64,000 nucleotides of DNA from Acinetobacter guillouiae CIP 63.46. GTDB lineage: Bacteria > Pseudomonadota > Gammaproteobacteria > Pseudomonadales > Moraxellaceae. The DNA is taken from the NCBI RefSeq assembly GCF_000368145.1, contig NZ_KB849283.1:2072324-2136323 (forward strand). The letters are read 5' to 3'. Positions 57,469 through 64,000 of this stretch are shown here, in pieces. The translations under genes were made by a program, and so were the position numbers. Position 1 is the stretch's first letter, and each line of letters opens with the position of its first letter. The notes beneath the pieces are model-generated. The model was not told the DNA's origin. It saw only the letters and a list, made by a program, of their open reading frames with translations, and did no database searches.

Positions 57469-58317
57469 TTATAAGATTGCATAAATTGTTGTTTGTGACT
57501 TCCCTTGTGCTTTAGACTGATACATCAATAGATCTGCCTGATGCGTTGCATCATCGACATCGTCAGGTAATTCATTGTAAATACCAATCCCCATACTAAA
57601 ATCAATACCGAATTTTTGCTTTAAGCCACTAAATAAAAAACTATTTCTAAGTCGTTTTGCGTAGTCCTCGATTCCTTTTAAATCAGTATCTTGTAAGATC
57701 ACTACAAATTCATCACCGCCCATACGAGCAACCACATCAGAATGGCGTGTCGCAGCTTGCAATACATGAGCGAACTCGACTAAAACATCATCACCTTTGC
57801 TATGTCCATAGGTATCATTTACCGCTTTAAAGCCATCTAAATCTATAATAGCGACAGCTAAGGTATGTTCTTTTTTGCAATAACGCTTTTTTAGAGCCTG
57901 ATACTCTAAATTAAAGGCACGAGTATTATTCAGCGATGTCAGAGAATCTTTCATTGCCATTAAGGTCATTTCATTTAAATTATTTTTTATTCTCAACAAT
58001 AAAAAAGCCACAACACTAAAGAAGCCAAGCCTTACACAAGCATTCCAGAAAGGGATAATCGAATTTGTATACTGGTGCCCTGCACTATAGTCAGCATATA
58101 ACCAAGTAATCCCCGATAAAATAACCGCAATCATCGCGATATGCTTGTTGTCATACCATGCAGCGATAGAAACAGGAATCAGATAAAACACTGCAAATGA
58201 GTATTCATAGCCAGTCGCCAGATCAATTGCACCTAAAATGATGATGATAAAAAGCAAACTAATACGACGTACAACCATCGAACTCATCAACAGATAGGTC
58301 TCCAATTGTTTAATCAT
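57469..58317 (-). CDS. Membrane-bound diguanylate cyclase
   Basis: A 282-residue protein that makes cyclic-di-GMP. The N-terminal half has about four membrane spans (residues 15-110), a MASE-like sensor. The GGDEF domain is complete, with DSLTSLNNTRAFNLEY, IIDLDGFKAVNDTYGHSKGD and MGGDEFVVIL (GGDEF at 200-204). RHSD at 191-194, five residues before GGDEF, is the inhibitory I-site. GIGIYNELPDD closes it. No EAL domain. It controls adhesion or motility in general terms, and specific output is unknown. Gene stands alone. Confidence 0.93.
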   Translation of the reverse strand: MIKQLETYLLMSSMVVRRISLLFIIIILGAIDLATGYEYSFAVFYLIPVSIAAWYDNKHIAMIAVILSGITWLYADYSAGHQYTNSIIPFWNACVRLGFFSVVAFLLLRIKNNLNEMTLMAMKDSLTSLNNTRAFNLEYQALKKRYCKKEHTLAVAIIDLDGFKAVNDTYGHSKGDDVLVEFAHVLQAATRHSDVVARMGGDEFVVILQDTDLKGIEDYAKRLRNSFLFSGLKQKFGIDFSMGIGIYNELPDDVDDATHQADLLMYQSKAQGKSQTTIYAIL

Positions 58318-58609
58318 TTAGACATCATTCCTTGACCAATAGCAGTAAGTTTTTGAAACAGCTTGAATATAAAAAACCAAAAACAACAACACCACGAAAC
58401 CGAACTAAAGCTATGTTTTAATTAATTTTAATAATAAAATTCAGACTTCATTAGTCACTTATAGTTAAAATATTCAATAAAGTAAAGTTTTGAGTATGAT
58501 GATTTTTAGCTTCTTATAGATAATTTCTTAATTACTTTGTAGCTAGGTTAATTAGATCAAATAAAAGGAATTGTACAGTATAATTTTTATCGAATTTTTC
58601 AGGATGAGC

Positions 58610-58820
58610 GGGAAAACAACTCTGGTTTACTTCAACTATTAAAACTTTGTAAGTTTTAATCCTATTGCCTATAAACTTTTGATTTATAGCGTCCTAAGCC
58701 GAATCGAGACCTTGTGGGTAAGTACTACACTCACGTTGTACGTAACTGGTAGCAATCTACTCTTTTCGATCCCTTACATCCTTGAGATAAATATTAACGA
58801 AATCGGCTCGGGATTATTTT
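58610..58820. ncRNA. Candidate structured RNA in the 58.3-59.0 kb gap
   Basis: This region has stops in all frames but a succession of hairpins: TTAAAACTT-TGT-AAGTTTTAA near 58639-58659 and CTATAAA...TTTATAG near 58670-58690. AGCCGAATCG (about 58697) pairs at long range with CGAAATCGGCT (about 58800). It is richer in GC than its flanks. No Rfam family comes to mind. The element could be an sRNA, a degenerate mobile element or a 5' regulatory leader, and strand is undetermined. Confidence 0.35.
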
Positions 58821-58932
58821 CCTAAGATAGATTAATTTTTTTATTTTTTAGGAAAATTTTCCTTCAAAAGTCACTTAATAAAGAAAATTTTCCAAGAAAG
58901 TATACTTAATGATTTTTTATTGCATGAATTCT

Positions 58933-58970
58933 AAAAAAATGCAAATTTAATTTATAAATTTGCATTTTAG
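58933..58970 (-). terminator. Intrinsic terminator of the 59.0 kb gene
   Basis: AAATGCAAATTT pairs with AAATTTGCATTT, and the minus strand continues with a run of T (TTTTTTT). It lies about 40 bases past the stop of the minus-strand gene. Confidence 0.85.
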
Positions 58971-59009
58971 TCACTCTATTTCAATTGGCACACGCTTTAA
59001 TCTGCTGAG

Positions 59010-59462
59010 TTAAGACGCATCTTTTAGTGAAGTTGCTTTACTATCACGCAAGATATCTTCTAAGCCTTTGGTATCCTGATTTAAAAATGCGGTTAAACTG
59101 GCTTTTACCTGTTCAAGCGTACTGTGTTTGATTGCAAATACTTCTTTATTTTTCCGCGTCATCAAGCCAAATAATTCGCGTTGTGGGAAAATCAATTTGA
59201 TATTGCTTTCTATCTTAAATTCAAAATCTTCACTTTTCGCATAAGCATTTAATGTAATTTTTAAAAATGCTTCTGATGCTGAGCTGAACACTGTAAAAAT
59301 AGTATTTCGACCATCCAGTTGTAATTGTAAAACACGTTGACGGCGCCAACTGATACTTTCAAGTTTCGCCAATATCTCAGCAATATCTAAATCGCTCTCA
59401 TGCTCCATCTCACGCTCATCTGTGTGATTAGGATACTGAATTTGAATTTCAAAAATGTTCAT
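59010..59462 (-). CDS. Unrecognised protein, paralogue A of a tandem pair
   Basis: A protein of about 150 residues, starting MNIFEIQIQYPNHTDEREME. I chose this start because it aligns without gap to the paralogue at 59.7 kb (MRKFEVEINLP); the frame opens five codons earlier. Shared features are ISWRRQRVLQLQLDGRNTIF, FKIESNIKLIFPQRELFGLM followed by TRKNKEV, and an acidic/Ala-rich C-terminal helix region. No signal peptide or membrane span. Predicted alpha/beta cytoplasmic protein of unknown function. Confidence 0.65.
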   Translation of the reverse strand: MNIFEIQIQYPNHTDEREMEHESDLDIAEILAKLESISWRRQRVLQLQLDGRNTIFTVFSSASEAFLKITLNAYAKSEDFEFKIESNIKLIFPQRELFGLMTRKNKEVFAIKHSTLEQVKASLTAFLNQDTKGLEDILRDSKATSLKDAS

Positions 59463-59671
59463 TATTTTATAACGCATACCTTAAAATCTATTTGTAGTGT
59501 AACAATACTCATTGAAATTAATAGCAATTTAAACCAAATTTTTATAAATTAGTCATTGATTTTAAAGTTTAAATTGTATAATCGCTCACTATATTTAACT
59601 TTTATATGTACTAAGTGTATTTTATCCATTGGTTAAATAATCAAGCCCGTTTATTACTTTTTTTACAGATC

Positions 59672-59702
59672 AATAAGGAAGCACACGCTTCCTTATTTTT
59701 TA
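59672..59702. terminator. Hairpin between the two paralogues
   Basis: AATAAGGAAGC and GCTTCCTTATT form an 11-bp stem with ACAC loop, followed on the plus strand by TTTTTATA. It lies past the stop of the minus-strand gene at 59727. The stronger T-run is on the plus strand, where no gene precedes it. Confidence 0.6.
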
Positions 59703-59726
59703 TAGAAGATGTCGACTCTCTAGTCG

Positions 59727-60176
59727 TTATGCCAAACGATGCTCTTGCAGCATTTTTTTATGCATTAATTGTCGATATTGTTCTGTCATCTCTTCGATTT
59801 GACCATTTAGGAATAAGCTGAGCTGTTCTGAAACTTGTGATTGGTTTAAGTTTTTATACACCACATCATATTTCTTTTTACGCGTTAAAAGCCCCAGAAA
59901 TTCTTTACTTTCAACAACCAGTTGGATATTGCTATCGATCTGAAAAACAGGGTCTGCTTTACTCGAGTGTGTATTTAACTGAATATGTAAATAAAGTTCT
60001 GTCTCCGTGTCCTGTACAGCAAAGGAAATATCAGAATTTTCAACTTGTCCCTGTATCAGGAATAAACGACGCCAATTGATCGCATAAAATTTTGCACGAA
60101 TTTGCTCAATGTCCTCTGCCTCAAATGACACGATATCTTGCGCAGGCAAATTGATCTCGACCTCGAACTTTCTCAT
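59727..60176 (-). CDS. Unrecognised protein, paralogue B of a tandem pair
   Basis: A protein of about 149 residues starting MRKFEVEINLPAQDIVSFEA at the ATG preceded by AGGTGAGAACA (the frame extends three codons further to a GTG). It shares with paralogue A the INWRRLFLIQGQVENSDISF region, FQIDSNIQLVVESKEFLGLL followed by TRKKKYD, and a helical C-terminus (NGQIEEMTEQYRQLMHKKML). Both lack motifs I know. They are separate transcription units on the same strand with 264 bases between them. Confidence 0.65.
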   Translation of the reverse strand: MRKFEVEINLPAQDIVSFEAEDIEQIRAKFYAINWRRLFLIQGQVENSDISFAVQDTETELYLHIQLNTHSSKADPVFQIDSNIQLVVESKEFLGLLTRKKKYDVVYKNLNQSQVSEQLSLFLNGQIEEMTEQYRQLMHKKMLQEHRLA

Positions 60177-60568
60177 TGTTCTCACCTATCCATGTGATGT
60201 TTATATTATGAGCTATTAATAGCATTTATATCTTTTTTTTAAAACAAATATTTATGTTAAATCATTAAAATTTATTACTTTTTATCAAATACACATCACA
60301 AAAATCAGATTATTTATTGATGAAGTTTTTATTAATTTTTCTATTTTTATATCAAACAGTAAAAAGTATCAGCATACTTTTAATCCCCAAGGTATTTTTA
60401 AAATGATGAGTCAGCATAAGCTTTCATCGTGACTTCAAACAATTGACGTTTAAAATATACATTTCAATTGAATAGGTATACGCTCTATCCCTTTTAATAT
60501 TATGCAGTTCCACCACATAAAGATGGAACGGCAGGTAACCTTGGTGATGGTTAAAGGCTATGAGCTTC

Positions 60569-60772
60569 TTAACAACAGCAAACACATCCCTTAATTTTTT
60601 CACGAGGCCAATTCATCTTTGCTCGTTTAATTGCCAGCTCACTTGTCGCAAAAAATCCCAGTAGATTTTGATTTTCCGCCTTAGGTAAATGCTCACAAGC
60701 TTTGCTTGCATTGTGTACCTCATATACACCATTGGCTTGCGCATTTATATTGATAATAAACTTGTCCATCAT
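60569..60772 (-). CDS. 67-residue protein with terminal Cys cluster
   Basis: A small protein whose pattern (EVHNASKACEHLP, then NQNLLGFFATSELAIKRAKM and a closing GCVCCC) fits a widespread small domain with H...C...LP...N...LG-F...A...A and a final GCxxCC motif. Cys26 and the C-terminal cysteines 63 and 65-67 may bind metal. The family has no firm function to my knowledge. It is preceded by GGGGGAAAC before two ATG codons. The upstream region to 61063 contains one hairpin and no gene. Confidence 0.7.
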   Translation of the reverse strand: MMDKFIININAQANGVYEVHNASKACEHLPKAENQNLLGFFATSELAIKRAKMNWPREKIKGCVCCC

Positions 60773-60981
60773 AAAAGTTTCCCCCAGTACTCTTAAAAAG
60801 ACTTTGAGATTAAATCCATAAAGATGATGTTTTCATTAATCCCATAATAAAAGTATGCCTTTATGGTGCAAAAATCAATCTCTCTTTTATTGATTTATTG
60901 TTTGGGGAAATTTGTCTTTGTATTCGATTTAGAGTGAATCAACTTTCTATGTCAAAAACAGCGAACACTTAATCCAATTTA

Positions 60982-61009
60982 ATGACTCAACCCAATTGAA
61001 TTGAGTCAT
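60982..61009. terminator. Hairpin past the DUF4126 gene
   Basis: ATGACTCAA and TTGAGTCAT form a 9-bp stem. On the minus strand it lies about 55 bases past the stop of the gene at 61064. No T-run follows. Confidence 0.5.
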
Positions 61010-61063
61010 CATCCTCTTCGAATCTTGATAAACAGTTGATTCACAAATGCTAAAACACACTAA

Positions 61064-61639
61064 CTACAATGGATGAACAACGCTTTCTTGTTTTTTCTTT
61101 CTTAACCAGCGAACCGCTAGCGCCATCAAAATAATACCAACAATCACCACCAATACAGGAACGATAAGTGATAATACCGATACCACGATTGCCCCAATCC
61201 ACTCACCTGTAGACACCAAAGGATTGGCTATTCCGCCTGTCGTTGCAGTAGATACACCACGAACCGCAACCGTGCCCATTTGTACGGCTGTTGCTGTACC
61301 ACCACCAACGATAATCGCAGCCGCCCAGCTTGCAAACTGTGACATTTCACCTGTACTGACCGCCATGGTGGTCAATGTTCCAGCCACCATCGCTGCTGGC
61401 GTGGCAATAGTATCTAAAGCATTGTCGACCCAAGGAATATAGTACGCACCAATTTCACAAATGGTTGCGACAGCTAAGCCAATACATACCGATGGTATCG
61501 CTAACCACTCAAAACCTTTCATTGGCTCAAACCAGCCCATCAGTGATGCAACACTCATCACCAATAACGGTACAAATACACGAAAACCGCAGGCGGCACT
61601 TAAACCAATGCCAATACATAGACTCAGGATTGTTTCCAT
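61064..61639 (-). CDS. DUF4126 family membrane protein
   Basis: A 191-residue inner-membrane protein with about five spans. Family signatures are SAACGFRVFVPLLVMSVASL at the N-terminus, then IPWVDNALDTIATPAAMVAG and VRGVSTATTGGIANPLVSTG. The C-terminus is basic (RWLRKKKQESVVHPL). Function unknown. No operon partner is evident. Confidence 0.88.
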   Translation of the reverse strand: METILSLCIGIGLSAACGFRVFVPLLVMSVASLMGWFEPMKGFEWLAIPSVCIGLAVATICEIGAYYIPWVDNALDTIATPAAMVAGTLTTMAVSTGEMSQFASWAAAIIVGGGTATAVQMGTVAVRGVSTATTGGIANPLVSTGEWIGAIVVSVLSLIVPVLVVIVGIILMALAVRWLRKKKQESVVHPL

Positions 61640-61691
61640 AATGATTTATCTGCCTTTTTCTCGTTATCTTTTCAACTATTATTAAATTAAC

Positions 61692-61720
61692 AAAAAGCCC
61701 TATCACTGGATAGGGCTTTT
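61692..61720. terminator. Hairpin terminator between DUF4126 and the zinc-ribbon gene
   Basis: AAAAGCCCTATC and GATAGGGCTTTT form a 12-bp stem. It sits past the zinc-ribbon stop on the minus strand and has A- and T-runs on both sides, so it can work in both directions. Confidence 0.8.
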
Positions 61721-61765
61721 GCTTAAAACAGGGAGTATCTGTTTTATCTGTGCGGCTTAGCAATC

Positions 61766-61900
61766 TTATTTTTTAAATTGATTGCCAAGGCATTTGGTAC
61801 ACTGGGGTAAACGATCTGTACCAATTTCTAAGTAAGTGCGATGTCCGCATTGGACACAAAAATAGAAGCCTGTTCCGGGTTTTTCGCCAGCAGTAACCAT
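61766..61900 (-). CDS. 44-residue zinc-ribbon protein
   Basis: A very short ORF starting MVTAGEKPGTGFYFCVQCGH, with two CxxC knuckles (Cys15/Cys18 and Cys34/Cys37: CTKC). TYLEIGTDRLPQCTKCLGNQ resembles the DUF1451-type zinc ribbon (G-T-G...C-x-x-C...E...D-x-L-P-x-C-x-x-C). TATGGAGAGCAAAA precedes the ATG, a good ribosome site. A longer overlapping ORF upstream in another frame is rejected. Zinc binding is a confident inference. Biological role unknown. Confidence 0.8.
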   Translation of the reverse strand: MVTAGEKPGTGFYFCVQCGHRTYLEIGTDRLPQCTKCLGNQFKK

Positions 61901-62069
61901 TTTTGCTCTCCATAGGTTTTAGAAATGGTGAATAAAGTATAACCATATTTTGATGTATGTCTACTGTCTATTTCCAAAAATGATGGTGTCATTTTTGCAA
62001 GAAATGATTTCAAGAGAGAAATTTATTGTTTTGAGAGCTACTGCTTAATCATTAAGTATCGTAAACCAT

Positions 62070-62222
62070 TTAAAGCTCTTCTCTTTCTTGAGATGGCTCA
62101 TCTGTTCTTTCTTCCTCATAAAAATCATCAGGCATCTGTGACAATACATTTAAAAGGCGCTCAGCTGTGATTGATTCATCAGAATTTACCGTATCACTTT
62201 GAGTTTTTCGTAATAAAGACAT
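62070..62222 (-). CDS. 50-residue antitoxin-tail-like protein
   Basis: The ORF MSLLRKTQSDTVNSDESITA continues to ERLLNVLSQMPDDFYEEERT and ends in QEREEL. The second half fits the C-terminal toxin-binding tail of VapB/AbrB-type antitoxins (M-P-x-D-F...R...P-x-Q-x-R-E-x-L). The usual N-terminal AbrB fold is missing. No toxin gene (PIN or other) lies within the neighbouring 500 bases. It starts about 15 bases after the acnD terminator hairpin. It may be a truncated, orphan antitoxin or a separate small family. Confidence 0.45.
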   Translation of the reverse strand: MSLLRKTQSDTVNSDESITAERLLNVLSQMPDDFYEEERTDEPSQEREEL

Positions 62223-62236
62223 TTTATTCCCCAAAT

Positions 62237-62267
62237 AAAAACCCCACTTAACAGTAGGGCTTTTTTA
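62237..62267 (-). terminator. Hairpin terminator downstream of acnD
   Basis: AAAAACCCCAC pairs imperfectly with GTAGGGCTTTTTT around TTAACA. On the minus strand a T-run follows, and the element lies about 105 bases past the acnD stop, just upstream of the small antitoxin-like ORF. Confidence 0.65.
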
Positions 62268-62320
62268 CAACACTATCAATTACTTTTAATCCTCAATTAA
62301 TCTTCTTTTTAAAAGAGCAG

Positions 62321-62353
62321 CCCCCCCTTTTTCAAAGGAGGGTTGGGGGAGGA
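62321..62353. repeat. C-run/G-run hairpin element near acnD 3' end
   Basis: CCCCCCCTTT followed by TTC and AAAGGAGGG, then GGGGGAGG, mirrors the elements at 2.70 and 16.08 kb. It begins 19 bases beyond the acnD stop and may aid transcript ending. Confidence 0.55.
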
Positions 62354-62371
62354 TTTAAAGAACGGAACTCA

Positions 62372-64000
62372 TCAAGCCACTTGCCCTTCCAAGAAATCCT
62401 GTGCAAAGCGTTGTAATACCCCACCCGCTTCATACACATGCACTTCTTCTTCAGTATCCAAACGACAAGTTACAGGAACTTCAATCACTTCATTCTTACC
62501 ATCAACCGTGGCACGCTCAATCACCAAAGTTAAGTCTGTACGTGGTGCAATATTACCAATCACACTATACAGCTCAGTACCATCAAGCTTTAAGGTTTTA
62601 CGGTCAGTACCAGCTTTAAACTCAAGTGGTAACACCCCCATACCAACAAGGTTAGTACGGTGGATACGTTCAAAGCCCTCAGCCACAATCGCTTCAACCC
62701 CAGCAAGGCGAACACCTTTCGCAGCCCAGTCACGGCTAGAGCCTTGACCATAATCCTTACCAGCAATGATGATCAGTGGTTGCTTACGATTCATATAAAT
62801 CTCAATTGCTTCCCACATACGCATCACTTCGCCTTCTGGCTCAACACGCGCTTTAGAACCTTGCTTGATGGTACCGTCAGAACGAACCACCATTTCATTA
62901 AACAGTTTTGGGTTGGCAAAAGTTGCACGTTGCGCGGTCAAATGGTCACCACGATGCGTTGCATAGGAGTTAAAGTCTTCTTCAGGTACGCCCATTTTAT
63001 GCAGATATTCACCCGCTGCCGAATCCATCATAATTGCATTCGATGGTGATAAATGATCCGTGGTAATGTTGTCAGGTAAGATTGCAAGTGGACGCATATT
63101 TGACAATGTACGTGGTGCAGCCAAAGCCCCTTCCCAATACGGCGGACGGCGAATATAAGTACTTTGCGGACGCCAATCGTATAACGGGCTTTCTGATTTT
63201 TCTGTCACACCCAAATCAAACATCGGGATATACACTTTACGGAACTGTTCAGGTTTTACAGATTGTTTAACCAATGCATCAATTTCAGCATCCGATGGCC
63301 AAACATCTTTTAGGTAAACTGGATTACCGTCTTTGTCATTACCCAATGAATCCGTTTCAATATCAAAACGAATTGTGCCTGCAATTGCATAAGCCACCAC
63401 CAATGGTGGTGAAGCCAAGAATGCTTGTTTTGCATAAGGATGGATACGACCATCAAAGTTACGGTTACCTGAAAGTACCGCAGTCGCATACAAATCACGG
63501 TCAATAATTTCTTGCTGAATCTTTGGATCTAAAGCACCAGACATACCGTTACACGTCGTACATGCATAGGCCACGATACCAAAACCAAGCTTTTCTAAAT
63601 CCTCAAGTACGCCAGCTTCTTCAAGATAAAGTGCAGCAGCTTTAGAGCCTGGTGCAAATGATGATTTCACCCAAGGTTTACGTACTAATCCCAATTCATT
63701 TGCTTTACGTGCCAACAAACCCGCGGCAACTGTATTACGAGGGTTAGAGGTATTGGTACAAGAGGTAATCGCGGCAATAATGATTGCACCATCAGGCATT
63801 AAACCATCAGTACGGTTTTCAACTACGCCTGCAATGCCTTTCTCTTTTAAATCTGCTGTTGATACACGTGCATGTGGGTTTGATGGACCTGCAATATTAC
63901 GTGTTACCGTTGAAAGATCGAAACGAAGTACCCGAGGATATTCTGCTTGTTGCATATCCGATGCCCAAAGACCAATTTCTTTGGCATAACTTTCTACCAA
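62372..64000 (-). CDS. acnD: Fe/S-dependent 2-methylcitrate dehydratase AcnD (C-terminal 542 residues)
   Basis: An aconitase-superfamily enzyme of the methylcitrate cycle, which oxidises propionyl-CoA to pyruvate plus succinate. The gene runs off the right edge; aconitases of this type are about 865 residues, so roughly the first third is missing. Two Fe-S cysteine motifs are present (AAITSCTNTSNPRNT and YACTTCNGMSGALD). The NGMSGALDP and FDGRIHPYAKQAFLASP segments distinguish AcnD from AcnA (which has NSGPL). KDYGQGSSRDWAAKG is the domain-4 signature. prpF, often next to acnD, is not found on the 3' side here. Confidence 0.9.
   Translation of the reverse strand: MVESYAKEIGLWASDMQQAEYPRVLRFDLSTVTRNIAGPSNPHARVSTADLKEKGIAGVVENRTDGLMPDGAIIIAAITSCTNTSNPRNTVAAGLLARKANELGLVRKPWVKSSFAPGSKAAALYLEEAGVLEDLEKLGFGIVAYACTTCNGMSGALDPKIQQEIIDRDLYATAVLSGNRNFDGRIHPYAKQAFLASPPLVVAYAIAGTIRFDIETDSLGNDKDGNPVYLKDVWPSDAEIDALVKQSVKPEQFRKVYIPMFDLGVTEKSESPLYDWRPQSTYIRRPPYWEGALAAPRTLSNMRPLAILPDNITTDHLSPSNAIMMDSAAGEYLHKMGVPEEDFNSYATHRGDHLTAQRATFANPKLFNEMVVRSDGTIKQGSKARVEPEGEVMRMWEAIEIYMNRKQPLIIIAGKDYGQGSSRDWAAKGVRLAGVEAIVAEGFERIHRTNLVGMGVLPLEFKAGTDRKTLKLDGTELYSVIGNIAPRTDLTLVIERATVDGKNEVIEVPVTCRLDTEEEVHVYEAGGVLQRFAQDFLEGQVA

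Noticed and set aside
58740-58790. Possible tRNA T-arm (TTCGATCCC) in the 58.6-58.8 kb segment
   Set aside because: The flanking bases do not form a T-stem, and there is no acceptor stem or anticodon arm at suitable spacing.
58985-59005. Sigma-54-like TTGGCAC near 58985
   Set aside because: No GC ten bases after the GG, so the required -24/-12 spacing is missing, and no gene starts downstream.
59615-59821. 68-codon plus-strand ORF in the gap before paralogue B
   Set aside because: It runs through the terminator hairpin and antisense into the paralogue B gene; the N-terminal part lacks a ribosome site.
61828-62013. 61-codon minus-strand ORF overlapping the zinc-ribbon gene
   Set aside because: It overlaps the start of the 44-residue zinc-ribbon protein in another frame, lacks a convincing ribosome site and shows no recognisable motif. 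The zinc-ribbon reading has CxxC pairs and a clear GGAGAG site.

Overview
The window reads as a chromosomal segment of an Acinetobacter-type gammaproteobacterium. The grounds are low GC content, a run of housekeeping blocks typical of that genus (nrdA/nrdB, scpA-scpB-rluB, pdxA-rsmA-apaH, rplM-rpsI-sspA-sspB), the DUF1852 plus core-MetE methionine synthase pair, and an AcnD-type methylcitrate dehydratase at the right edge. Species assignment is inference; no 16S or other marker is present. I found no tRNA, rRNA, CRISPR array, complete insertion sequence or integrase.

Left to right: (1) 1-4.4 kb, class Ia ribonucleotide reductase: nrdA (5' end cut by the window), a 43-residue membrane miniprotein, and nrdB. 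(2) 4.4-7.7 kb, an AT-rich accessory patch with possible gene remnants at both ends. It holds a tight three-gene operon (small beta-domain protein, lytic-transglycosylase-like protein, membrane protein) resembling a type VI effector/immunity cassette, and a divergent gene whose N-terminus matches the proteasome/HslV Thr1-Asp17-Lys33 pattern. (3) 7.7-11.7 kb, a TetR regulator and a methionine synthase locus (mesX, mesD, flavin reductase). (4) 12.7-15.4 kb, scpA-scpB-rluB. (5) 16.2-31.8 kb, a two-sided peptide-uptake locus. The minus side encodes two oligopeptide-binding proteins, a secreted M3 peptidase, two permeases and a fused double ATPase. The plus side encodes a TonB-dependent receptor, TonB, ExbB and two ExbD. 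A near-consensus sigma-54 promoter precedes the receptor and a weaker one faces the transporter operon, so the two sides may form one nitrogen-responsive system running from outer membrane to cytoplasm.

(6) 31.9-36 kb, methylmalonate-semialdehyde dehydrogenase, an MHS-type MFS transporter and a divergent PAS-LuxR regulator. (7) 36-42.6 kb, small stress or maintenance proteins (YjdM/PhnA, DUF488, SRPBCC, RraB-like), two tail-anchored relatives (one with L7/L12-like motifs), a metallophosphoesterase and a phospholipase-D lipoprotein. (8) 43-47.8 kb, an acyltransferase, HflX, LrgA/LrgB and tandem DUF2147 proteins. (9) 47.9-54.9 kb, apaH, rsmA, pdxA, rplM-rpsI (with a clear promoter and leader hairpin), sspA-sspB and several secreted or anchored hypothetical proteins. 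(10) 55.3-64 kb, a COG2229-like GTPase with a novel partner, a diguanylate cyclase, a possible structured RNA, two paralogous unknown proteins, very small Cys or zinc-ribbon proteins, a short antitoxin-tail-like ORF, and the 3' part of acnD.

A structured intergenic repeat with compensatory changes between copies occurs near 42.7 and 57.1 kb, with a degraded copy near 15.45 kb. A poly-C/poly-G hairpin repeat occurs near 2.7, 16.08 and 62.3 kb.
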